DNA from: DAOUMU01 sp034409055
GTDB lineage: Bacteria > Chloroflexota > Anaerolineae > 4572-78 > J111
Length of the DNA stretch: 5,283 bases
Assembly: GCA_034409055.1 (NCBI GenBank)
Contig: DAOUMU010000172.1
Span: 1-5,283 of the forward strand
Reading direction: 5' to 3'
The number at the start of each line of letters is the position of its first letter. The stretch's first letter is position 1. The notes under the pieces were generated by a model that saw only the letters and a program-made list of their open reading frames with translations, made no database searches and had not been told where the DNA came from. The position numbers were made by a program, and so were the translations under genes. Shown here one piece after another: positions 1 to 4,897 of this stretch.

Positions 1-115
1 AGGCATCCCCATGCCTTGCCCTGGTTTTCAGAACAAAACGTAGGCAAGGCATCCCCATGCCTTGTCCTGGTTTTCAGAACAAAACGTAGGCAAGGCATCC
101 CCATGCCTTGCCTGG
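1..115. repeat. 46-bp tandem repeat array with nested hairpins
   Basis: Two full copies of a 46-bp unit (1-46 and 47-92) differ at a single base, C versus T at positions 19/65. They are followed by a partial third copy (93-115) with one C deleted. At each junction the motif AGGCAAGGCAT-CCCC-ATGCCTTGCCT forms a hairpin. The third hairpin has a perfect 11-bp stem (88-98/103-113) and a 4-base loop; the second (42-52/57-67) has one G-T pair and an end mismatch. The array starts at the window edge, so more copies may lie to the left. It ends seven bases short of the mutY stop codon. Confidence 0.9.
75..113 (-). terminator. Candidate intrinsic terminator after mutY
   Basis: Reading on the minus strand, the mutY stop codon is followed about 8 bases later by the 11-bp stem AGGCAAGGCAT/ATGCCTTGCCT with loop GGGG, and then by the T-rich stretch ACGTTTTGTTCTG. 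This resembles a Rho-independent terminator, but the T tract begins three bases after the stem and is interrupted. The same hairpin recurs one repeat unit downstream. It may therefore be a repeat element doubling as a terminator rather than a dedicated one. Confidence 0.45.
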
Positions 116-121
116 CCCCGG

Positions 122-1219
122 CTACAATTTTGCCCTGAGCTTCTTGTTATTCTTCAGCGCGGCAATAATCTTCAAATCGGTGCGGGGAAAAGGGAAAGCG
201 TCGATTTCTTCCAGGGTCACCCAGCGCCAATCGGCCACGTCCAGGACCTGGGGCTGGCCTTTGACCAGGCGACAGTGAAAGGCGTGCAGTGTAATCTTGA
301 AATGGGTATAGCTGTGCCTGACCGAGATAATCGGCGGCCCCACTTCTATCTCCAGGCCAAGTTCTTCCTGAATCTCGCGCCGTAAACACCGGGCCAGTGT
401 TTCGCCCGGCTTTTGCTTACCCCCCGGAAACTCCCACAAACCACCCAACATGCCCTCCAGGGGACGTTGGGCAATCAAAACTTTGCCCGCCTGACCAATC
501 ACCGCCGCCGTCACATCGTAGTGCGGCAGCGTTTTTTTAGCCGGCTTGAAGGGTAAATTACGCTCAAGCCCTAATTTCCGCCCCTGGCACAGGGCCTTGA
601 CCGGACAGCGTAAGCATTTCGGGGTTTGCGGCAGGCACACCGTCGCCCCTAACTCGATCAGGGCCTGGGTCCAATCACCCGGCCGGTCGGGGTCAACCAG
701 GGTGGCCGCAATCTCCTTCAGTTGCCGGGCAGCCGGGCCACGACGCAGATCATCCTCGATGGCAAACAGGCGGGCCAGAACCCGTTTGGTATTGCCATCC
801 ACCGCCGGCACCGGCTGGCCAAAGGCAATCGCAGCCACCGCCCCGGCCGTATAATCTCCAAAGCCGGGCAACCTGCGCAGCTCAGCATAACTTTCCGGGA
901 ACCGTCCCCCATGCTTCTCCACAATCTCAATAGCCGCTTTGTGCAGGTTGCGGGCCCGGGCGTAATAGCCCAACCCTTCCCAGGCCTTGAGCACCTCCTC
1001 CAGGGAAGCATTAGCCAAATCAGCCAGGACAGGAAAGCGCGCCAGGAAGCGGTGATAAAAGGGGATAACGGTACTGACCTGAGTCTGCTGCAGCATCACC
1101 TCAGACAGCCAAATCCGATAGGGCGACCCCTCACCCCGCCAGGGCAGATCACGCCGGTTGTGATCATACCACTCAAGCAGACAAGTACGAATTTGCTTAA
1201 TTTCGTCGGAGATTGCCAC
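122..1219 (-). CDS. mutY: A/G-specific adenine DNA glycosylase MutY with C-terminal Nudix domain
   Basis: Base-excision repair enzyme that removes adenine mispaired with 8-oxoguanine. Residues are numbered from the GTG at 1219 (365 aa). The HhH-GPD domain has PWR near 26, the catalytic Glu40 in LSEVMLQQTQ, the hairpin LPGFGDYTAGAV at about 117-128, and the catalytic Asp141 in AVDGNTKRVLAR. A [4Fe-4S] motif C-x6-C-x2-C-x5-C follows at Cys195/202/205/211. The C-terminal 8-oxoG recognition domain holds a complete Nudix box (267-289, ending REIQEELGL) and a YTH tripeptide at 304-306, where the 8-oxoG-sensing F-S-H loop lies in characterised MutY. The frame is open to a GTG at 1264 (380 aa), but those first 15 codons are largely decoded from the flanking heptad array and look unlike MutY. 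The GTG at 1219 has purine-rich AAAGAAAAGG just upstream and is preferred. It is the last gene of the minus-strand series. Confidence 0.96.
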   Translation of the reverse strand: MAISDEIKQIRTCLLEWYDHNRRDLPWRGEGSPYRIWLSEVMLQQTQVSTVIPFYHRFLARFPVLADLANASLEEVLKAWEGLGYYARARNLHKAAIEIVEKHGGRFPESYAELRRLPGFGDYTAGAVAAIAFGQPVPAVDGNTKRVLARLFAIEDDLRRGPAARQLKEIAATLVDPDRPGDWTQALIELGATVCLPQTPKCLRCPVKALCQGRKLGLERNLPFKPAKKTLPHYDVTAAVIGQAGKVLIAQRPLEGMLGGLWEFPGGKQKPGETLARCLRREIQEELGLEIEVGPPIISVRHSYTHFKITLHAFHCRLVKGQPQVLDVADWRWVTLEEIDAFPFPRTDLKIIAALKNNKKLRAKL

Positions 1220-1240
1220 TACCTTTTCTTTGCCCCTCGT

Positions 1241-1345
1241 CACCCGCCATCTGCTCCCTGCCACCTGCTACCTGCTACATGGAGATTCTTCGCTGCGCTC
1301 AGAATGACATGACCTGCTACCTGCTACCCGCCACCTGCCACCTGT
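1241..1345. repeat. Heptanucleotide array (NACCTGC type) between racemase gene and mutY
   Basis: Degenerate 7-bp units (CACCTGC, TACCTGC, CACCCGC and similar) run through 1241-1282 (six units) and 1311-1345 (five units), separated by a 28-base insert. The last base of the array (1345) directly abuts the stop codon of the racemase gene (1346-1348). At the other end the array enters the extended reading frame of mutY. The same unit family recurs at 5133-5153. It resembles the short tandemly repeated repetitive (STRR) heptamers of filamentous cyanobacteria and similar intergenic repeats elsewhere. Confidence 0.9.
1283..1310. repeat. Dispersed TTCG..CGCTCAG palindromic repeat inside the heptad array
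   Basis: The 28-base insert contains ATTCTTCGCTGCGCTCAGAA, an imperfect palindrome (ATTCT..AGAAT ends, GC..GC core) followed by TGACAT. It interrupts the heptads but, being 28 bases long, keeps them in 7-base phase, which could be chance. It shares the core CTTCG-CT-N-CGCTCAG with the element at 2518-2540. From memory, sequences of this type are widely dispersed in several environmental bacterial genomes; that was not checked here. Confidence 0.7.
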
Positions 1346-2461
1346 TTAACCCGTAAAAACCGCCTGCCTGACCCTCATCTTCTCCACCCGCTCCATCAAC
1401 ACCTCAACCCCAATACCCGGTCCGGTGGGGACAGTGAGGGTCGAGTCCTCGCTGTTCAAACTAAAAGTGGGCTCGGCCACATCTTCCGCATAATAGCGTT
1501 CCGTCGCCGAAATATCGCCCGGCAGCGTAAAGTTGGGCAGGGTGGCCAGGTGCAGATTGGTGGCCCGACCGACCCCGGTTTCCAACATCCCCCCACACCA
1601 CATGGCCAGGCCCGCCTCGACGCACATATGATGAATGGCCACGGCATTGCTCAGGCCGCCGACACGAGCGACTTTCATGTTAATAATCCGGCAGGCGTTC
1701 AGCTCGATGGCCCAGCGCGCGTGATGGGGCGAATGGATACTCTCATCCAGACAGACCGGCGTTTTGATCTGGGCCTGGAGTTTGGCGTGGTCGAAAATGT
1801 CGTCGTAATGGAGGGGTTGCTCGATCATCAACAAATCGAGCCCGTCCATTTCCTGAAAGAGTTTGACGTGGTCCAGGCTAAAGGCAGAGTTGGCATCGGC
1901 CATCAGCTTGAGGCTGGGATGTCGCGCCCGTACGGCCGACAGAGGTTCCATTTCCCAGCCCGGCTCGATCTTTATCTTGATGCGGCGGTATCCTTTCGCC
2001 ACAAATTGGTCCACCCGGTCCAGCAAGCCCGGCAACGTCGGCTGGATACCAATGCTGACCCCTACCTCAACCCGATTCCGCCGGCCGCCGCCCAACAGAG
2101 CCGACAAGGGAACGCCCCTGGCCCTGGCCAGCAAATCCCAGACCGCATTTTCCAGGCAGGCTTTGGCCATCGGGTGGCCGCGCACTTTCTCAAATCGGGC
2201 CGTAACCTCCTCAGGTGAGGTTACCGTTTGCCCCACAACGGGCGGAATCAAAAAATCACTCAAAACGTGCCAGGCCGTGTCGACTGTTTCATAAGAGTAA
2301 GTGGGCTCATAGTGGGCCACACATTCTCCCCAGCCGACCAGGCCCTGGCTGTAAACAGCCACCAAAATACATGGCCGGGCCAATTGCGTACCAAAACTGG
2401 TCCGAAAGGGATGGACCAGTTGTTGAGAAATGTGATGGAGTTCGATTCGTTCGATTTTCAT
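1346..2461 (-). CDS. menC: N-succinylamino acid racemase / o-succinylbenzoate synthase (enolase superfamily)
   Basis: A 371-aa enolase-superfamily enzyme of the NSAR/OSBS subfamily. An N-terminal capping domain (about 1-125) precedes the barrel. Catalytic and metal residues are complete: Lys162/Lys164 in RIKIKIEPGW, Asp189 in ADANSAF, Glu214 in IEQPL, Asp239 in CLDES and Lys263 in NMKVARVGG. The signature CGGMLETGVGRA (289-300) and LPNFTLPGD (308-316) are typical of the subfamily. Arg266 is present; this second-shell residue is reported to promote racemase activity. Members either dehydrate SHCHC to o-succinylbenzoate for menaquinone, racemise N-succinylamino acids, or do both. The neighbouring COG3375-type acyltransferase favours the racemase role, and no other men gene is visible, so the symbol is tentative. 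ATG at 2461 is preceded by AAAAGGAAA about 9 bases upstream, a good ribosome-binding site. Confidence 0.93.
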   Translation of the reverse strand: MKIERIELHHISQQLVHPFRTSFGTQLARPCILVAVYSQGLVGWGECVAHYEPTYSYETVDTAWHVLSDFLIPPVVGQTVTSPEEVTARFEKVRGHPMAKACLENAVWDLLARARGVPLSALLGGGRRNRVEVGVSIGIQPTLPGLLDRVDQFVAKGYRRIKIKIEPGWEMEPLSAVRARHPSLKLMADANSAFSLDHVKLFQEMDGLDLLMIEQPLHYDDIFDHAKLQAQIKTPVCLDESIHSPHHARWAIELNACRIINMKVARVGGLSNAVAIHHMCVEAGLAMWCGGMLETGVGRATNLHLATLPNFTLPGDISATERYYAEDVAEPTFSLNSEDSTLTVPTGPGIGVEVLMERVEKMRVRQAVFTG

Positions 2462-2468
2462 ACAGCGA

Positions 2469-2477
2469 TTTCCTTTT
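2469..2477 (-). promoter_or_regulatory. Ribosome-binding site of the racemase gene
   Basis: On the minus strand the sequence AAAAGGAAA lies about 8-9 bases before the ATG at 2461. It is the clearest Shine-Dalgarno match in the window and fixes this start. It sits just downstream of the heptad arrays, so the arrays would be part of the leader or spacer of the mRNA. Confidence 0.6.
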
Positions 2478-2480
2478 ATG

Positions 2481-2515
2481 TGTTGCGTGTTGCGTGTTGC
2501 GTGTTGCGTGTTGCG
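2481..2515. repeat. Five perfect TGTTGCG heptads
   Basis: Five uninterrupted identical copies of TGTTGCG occupy 2481-2515. A further partial unit, TTGCGTGTG, reappears at 2542-2550 after an intervening palindromic repeat. Perfect identity between copies points to recent expansion. The array lies in the spacer just upstream of the racemase ribosome-binding site. Confidence 0.95.
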
Positions 2516-2517
2516 TC

Positions 2518-2540
2518 CCTTCGGCTTCGCTCAGGACAGG
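2518..2540. repeat. Dispersed CTTCGGCTTCGCTCAGGA palindromic repeat
   Basis: The sequence CCTTCGGCTTCGCTCAGG followed by ACAGG splits the TGTTGCG heptads, which continue as TTGCGTG at 2542. It shares the core CTTCG..CT-N-CGCTCAG with the insert at 1283-1310, so two members of one short repeat family sit inside two different heptad arrays. Confidence 0.7.
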
Positions 2541-2563
2541 ATTGCGTGTGGAAACAATTCCTA

Positions 2564-2717
2564 CGCTTCCCGCTCCCCGCTCCTCGCTTCCCGCTCTCCG
2601 CTTCCCACTTCTCGCTCCTCGCTCCCCGCTCCCCGTTCCCCGCTCCTCGCTTCCCACTCCCCGCTCTCCGCTCTCCGCTCCCCGCTCCTCGCTCCCCGCT
2701 CTCCGCTCTCCGCTTCA
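2564..2717. repeat. 22-unit polypyrimidine/polypurine heptad array (CGCTYYY)
   Basis: Twenty-two consecutive 7-bp units follow CGCTCCC, CGCTCCT, CGCTCTC or CGCTTCC with few exceptions (CACTTCT, CGTTCCC, CACTCCC, CGCTTCA). There is no insertion or deletion across 154 bp. The last unit, CGCTTCA at 2711-2717, contains the stop codon of the acyltransferase (TCA, read TGA on the minus strand). On the coding strand the tract is purine-rich (GGGAGCG, AGGAGCG, GAGAGCG), and 10 of the 22 units contain the Shine-Dalgarno-like GGAG. The array is open in several frames because its period is 7, which creates false reading frames on both strands. Confidence 0.95.
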
Positions 2718-3548
2718 ACCCGGCTGCCAATCTTTTTGTAGCAGGTAATAGTTGCGACCGGCCTGGCGTAGCAAATCAATCGCGGTGTAGCCGTTGGCAA
2801 AAGCCCTCTCAAAGATGTGGCGAGTTTGCAACCGCCAGGGCAAAGCCAGGTTGGGCGCCTCTACCTTAAGCCGCTGGATGTCGGCCGGAATTTCCACCAG
2901 GCAGCAATCACTCTCAGGCAGGTCAAACGTATCAGGAGGAGCGGTGAGGCCATTTTCTAGACGGGTAGCCGGATTGAGCACGGGGCAAACGGAGGGCAAC
3001 AACGCCGGTTCGGGCGCCTGAGCGGTGAGCCGCTTAAGGACGTGCTCTGTGGTTAGCCACCAATCGACTCTAAAACGGTCCGTGGGCAGCCCCACATTGA
3101 GCTCATCTCGCATGTCGCTGTAAAGATCCCGGAGATAGGTGTGACAGACCGCCCCCAGCTTGCGCATATTAAGGCGGGCATTGCGGCCTTCCAACGGGTC
3201 ATAGGTCCAGGTAATACAGTCGATCTGGCGGGCCAGGGCCGCCTCCCGCTGGGCCAGCTTGAGTTGACACCCGACCCCACTACCCTGGTAAGCCGGCAAC
3301 ACCCCGACCTGGTGAGAAGCCAGCTTCAACCGCTTGTCTGCCGTCAGGCCCAGAAAGCCATAGGCAAAACCAACCGGCTGCTCATCTTCGGCCAGGGCCA
3401 ACAATACGATGCCCCCCTCTTTAGCCATCGTCAGCAGCAAATGGTCAGGAGTCACTTCCAGGTCCCTGGAACGCCATATGTCACGTTGAAGCCGTTCAAT
3501 GATCCGACAGTCTTCAATGGTGGTCACAGAATGGATTGAGATGGTCAT
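2715..3548 (-). CDS. GNAT-family acyltransferase of the COG3375 type, probable amino acid N-succinyltransferase
   Basis: A 277-aa cytoplasmic protein. The GNAT acyl-CoA-binding motif A is clear: QVGVLPAYQGSGVG at 80-93, with the Q/R-x-x-G-x-G-type pyrophosphate loop QGSGVG. It is followed by WTYDPLEGRNARLNMRKLGA (114-133) and DRFRVDWWL (157-165), features I associate with the COG3375 predicted acetyltransferases. The C-terminal ~110 residues are less diagnostic. In Geobacillus kaustophilus a GNAT enzyme encoded with N-succinylamino acid racemase was described as a succinyltransferase acting on D-amino acids. The same pairing here supports that role, but acyl donor and acceptor are inferred. 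Start ATG at 3548 has only a weak upstream match (AAGTGA). The stop codon lies inside the last unit of the heptad array, and the racemase gene begins 253 bases downstream on the same strand. Confidence 0.88.
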   Translation of the reverse strand: MTISIHSVTTIEDCRIIERLQRDIWRSRDLEVTPDHLLLTMAKEGGIVLLALAEDEQPVGFAYGFLGLTADKRLKLASHQVGVLPAYQGSGVGCQLKLAQREAALARQIDCITWTYDPLEGRNARLNMRKLGAVCHTYLRDLYSDMRDELNVGLPTDRFRVDWWLTTEHVLKRLTAQAPEPALLPSVCPVLNPATRLENGLTAPPDTFDLPESDCCLVEIPADIQRLKVEAPNLALPWRLQTRHIFERAFANGYTAIDLLRQAGRNYYLLQKDWQPG

Positions 3549-3588
3549 AAATCGAAATCACTTATTTTTTCCAGTCAAACGTCGGCAA

Positions 3589-3616
3589 ATTCTACTACAA
3601 ACTGCATGAGACGCAA
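3589..3616 (-). promoter_or_regulatory. Candidate sigma-70-type promoter for the acyltransferase gene
   Basis: On the minus strand TTGCGT (3611-3616) and TAGAAT (3589-3594) are separated by 16 bases. The -10 box matches the consensus at five of six positions and the -35 box at three (TTG). About 40 bases lie between the -10 box and the ATG at 3548, a normal leader length. It could drive the acyltransferase and perhaps the racemase and mutY. The weak -35 makes this tentative. Confidence 0.4.
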
Positions 3617-3624
3617 CTGGCAGA

Positions 3625-3652
3625 CACTGACCACTGACGACTGATAACTGAT
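3625..3652. repeat. Four NACTGAY heptads
   Basis: The units CACTGAC, CACTGAC, GACTGAT and AACTGAT are contiguous. They form a heptad family distinct in sequence from the other arrays but with the same 7-base period. They lie just upstream of the candidate promoter of the acyltransferase gene. Confidence 0.85.
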
Positions 3653-3800
3653 CCGCTCACAGATTGGCTTGTTTCAAGGTTCTTGCCCCACAATGACGAA
3701 GCCCCTCCAACCTTTACATACGCCCATCGTTGATCGTAACCAACCTTGCCTTTGCTCCGGCAACGTTTTGGGTAAATGTCAGGCCATATCGAAAATCCAA
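3653..3800. other. Intergenic stretch without recognised feature
   Basis: This is the middle of the 300-bp spacer (3549-3848) between the nucleotidyltransferase and acyltransferase genes. I see no convincing reading frame, RNA gene or repeat here. The flanks of the spacer hold the promoter, the NACTGAY heptads and the A/T-rich palindrome listed separately. Confidence 0.5.
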
Positions 3801-3802
3801 AA

Positions 3803-3830
3803 CTGATTTTTCAAAAACCTAGGTTTTTTC
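3803..3830. terminator. A/T-rich palindrome downstream of the nucleotidyltransferase gene
   Basis: AAAAACCTAGGTTTTT (3813-3828) is a perfect 16-bp palindrome lying 20 bases beyond the stop codon of the minus-strand nucleotidyltransferase gene. It is flanked by CTGA (3803-3806) and TCAG (3828-3831). Read on the minus strand the 3' half ends in a T run, so it could act as a weak, possibly bidirectional terminator. The short loop and A/T stem also allow a protein-binding site. Confidence 0.4.
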
Positions 3831-3848
3831 AGGGGAGTCAAATTTTCT

Positions 3849-4511
3849 TTAAGGGGACAGGATCAGCTTTTCCGCCAAATTTTTCAGGTCGTGAACAAAC
3901 CTTTCGGCGGTTGGTCCATGATACCAGCGTATAACTTCCCAGTCAGCCGGGGAAACTGAGTCAAGGACGCGGGCTAAATCCGGCGGGAAAATACCGGCCG
4001 CCTTGCTTTGAGCGTCTGCGATGGCCTCAGTAATTGGCATCCCCAGATGACAACAGAACCCCCAAATATCAGCCAAATCTTTGGGTTCTTCACGCCCAAG
4101 TACGGCTGTAATTTTGTTGGCGAGTATATTTTCCTTGCTGTCTAAACGGCCTAATTGAGGGTGATTTACAATTTGACCGATATGTGCCGGAACGTCATTA
4201 ATCAGTTCGATTTTTAATGACACCTGATTACCAACCAACAGCAACCGGATAAAAAAATCATCCTTATTCAAAACGTCGACGGACCACGGGTCGGTTTGCA
4301 CCAAGGCTTGGATAACCCGCTCAGACCAACGGGTAAATTGGGGATTGTCATTCACAAAGAAATCCAGGTCATCAGAAAACCGGTGCTGAAGATACCCGCG
4401 GGAAACGGCCGTGCCCCCGGTTAAATAAAACTCGGTCTCTGCGGCCTGGATAACCTGCAAAACCTCATCCTGAAAGGGATAGAGACTGTCGAGATAAAAA
4501 GCTTTATCCAT
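3849..4511 (-). CDS. AbiEii/AbiGii-type nucleotidyltransferase, probable toxin
   Basis: A 220-aa protein of the AbiEii/AbiGii (MenT-like) nucleotidyltransferase family, cytoplasmic. Motif I is intact: LTGGTAVSRGYLQHRFSDDL at 30-49 gives the GG(T/S) signature and metal-binding Asp48 and Asp50. Motif II is LKIELI (99-104) with Lys100 and Glu102. Motif III is NKITAVLGREEPKDLADI (132-149) with Lys133, Arg140, Lys144 and Asp145. Known relatives act as toxins by transferring nucleotides, in some cases to the tRNA acceptor stem; the target here is unknown. It follows the small DUF6922-type gene with a one-base overlap (TAATG) and no clear ribosome-binding site of its own, so translation is probably coupled. 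Smaller than the ~300-aa lactococcal AbiEii but in the range of stand-alone family members. No frameshift or missing motif is seen. Confidence 0.9.
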   Translation of the reverse strand: MDKAFYLDSLYPFQDEVLQVIQAAETEFYLTGGTAVSRGYLQHRFSDDLDFFVNDNPQFTRWSERVIQALVQTDPWSVDVLNKDDFFIRLLLVGNQVSLKIELINDVPAHIGQIVNHPQLGRLDSKENILANKITAVLGREEPKDLADIWGFCCHLGMPITEAIADAQSKAAGIFPPDLARVLDSVSPADWEVIRWYHGPTAERFVHDLKNLAEKLILSP

Positions 4512-4810
4512 TACGCTAACAACTCAGGATGATGTTGTGGCAGCCACTCAACCAGAAAATCAAAGCCACGCCGCCGGCCCTGAGCCCGAATATGATCTCG
4601 CCAGCGGGGCCAACCCGCCACCAGCGCGGCAAAGCCTAACAAACGCACAATATCGGCATAGGATCCGTATTCAAGTAGACGAATGGTGGCCCAATCTTGG
4701 TCCAAGCGGCCAACTTGTTGTTGCCCGGTTAATATAGCTTGAAAGGTTGCTTCGTCGATGTCGTAATCCCATATATAGGGCGGTTTATTGGTTGGCAGCC
4801 TATCGTTCAT
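4511..4810 (-). CDS. Small DUF6922-type protein, probable antitoxin partner of the nucleotidyltransferase
   Basis: A 99-aa soluble protein with no signal peptide or membrane segment. Its N-terminal part carries WDYDIDEATFQAIL (14-27) and RLLEYGSYADIVRLLGF (44-60). This W/F-D-x-D ... RxLEYG ... LxG pattern resembles the DUF6922 family, small proteins often encoded before AbiEii-type nucleotidyltransferases; assignment is from memory of the pattern. The C-terminal third is basic (RAQGRRRGF, 75-83), then ends PQHHPELLA. Its stop overlaps the toxin start by one base. Ordering a short gene first and overlapping the toxin is typical of type II or type IV antitoxins. It is not the AbiEi winged-helix family, since it is far too short. 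The ATG at 4810 has no Shine-Dalgarno sequence but sits 7 bases after an extended -10 box. Confidence 0.8.
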   Translation of the reverse strand: MNDRLPTNKPPYIWDYDIDEATFQAILTGQQQVGRLDQDWATIRLLEYGSYADIVRLLGFAALVAGWPRWRDHIRAQGRRRGFDFLVEWLPQHHPELLA

Positions 4811-4817
4811 AGAAATA

Positions 4818-4826
4818 AGTATACCA
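4818..4826 (-). promoter_or_regulatory. Extended -10 promoter giving a probable leaderless mRNA
   Basis: On the minus strand TGGTATACT is an extended -10 element (TG-N plus TATACT, five of six consensus bases). Only seven bases (TATTTCT) separate it from the ATG at 4810, so transcription should start at or next to the A of the start codon. No Shine-Dalgarno sequence is present and no good -35 hexamer is found (best is weak, TTCTGA at 17 bases), which fits an extended -10 promoter. Confidence 0.65.
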
Positions 4827-4897
4827 TGTTACTGGCCCAGTCAGAAAGCCTGGATAGATGTTTTTCTTTCTATACCCCTGCCTGCCCTGATAAGGGT

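Noticed and set aside
1..115. Direct repeats at the left edge considered as a CRISPR array
   Set aside because: The whole 46-bp period is conserved, with no variable spacers, and no cas gene is present.
722..1312. Plus-strand open frame of 196 codons
   Set aside because: It is antisense to mutY and runs into the repeat array; no recognisable domain.
1550..2218. Plus-strand open frame of 222 codons
   Set aside because: It lies wholly antisense to the racemase gene, whose catalytic motifs are intact, and its protein resembles no family I recognise.
2215..2869. Several reading frames on both strands rich in Pro/Arg/Ser or Gly/Glu/Arg repeats
   Set aside because: They are artefacts of the 7-bp arrays, which have few stop codons in any frame, and they overlap the well-supported racemase and acyltransferase genes.
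3141..3539. Plus-strand open frame of 132 codons
   Set aside because: It is antisense to the acyltransferase gene and has no independent support.
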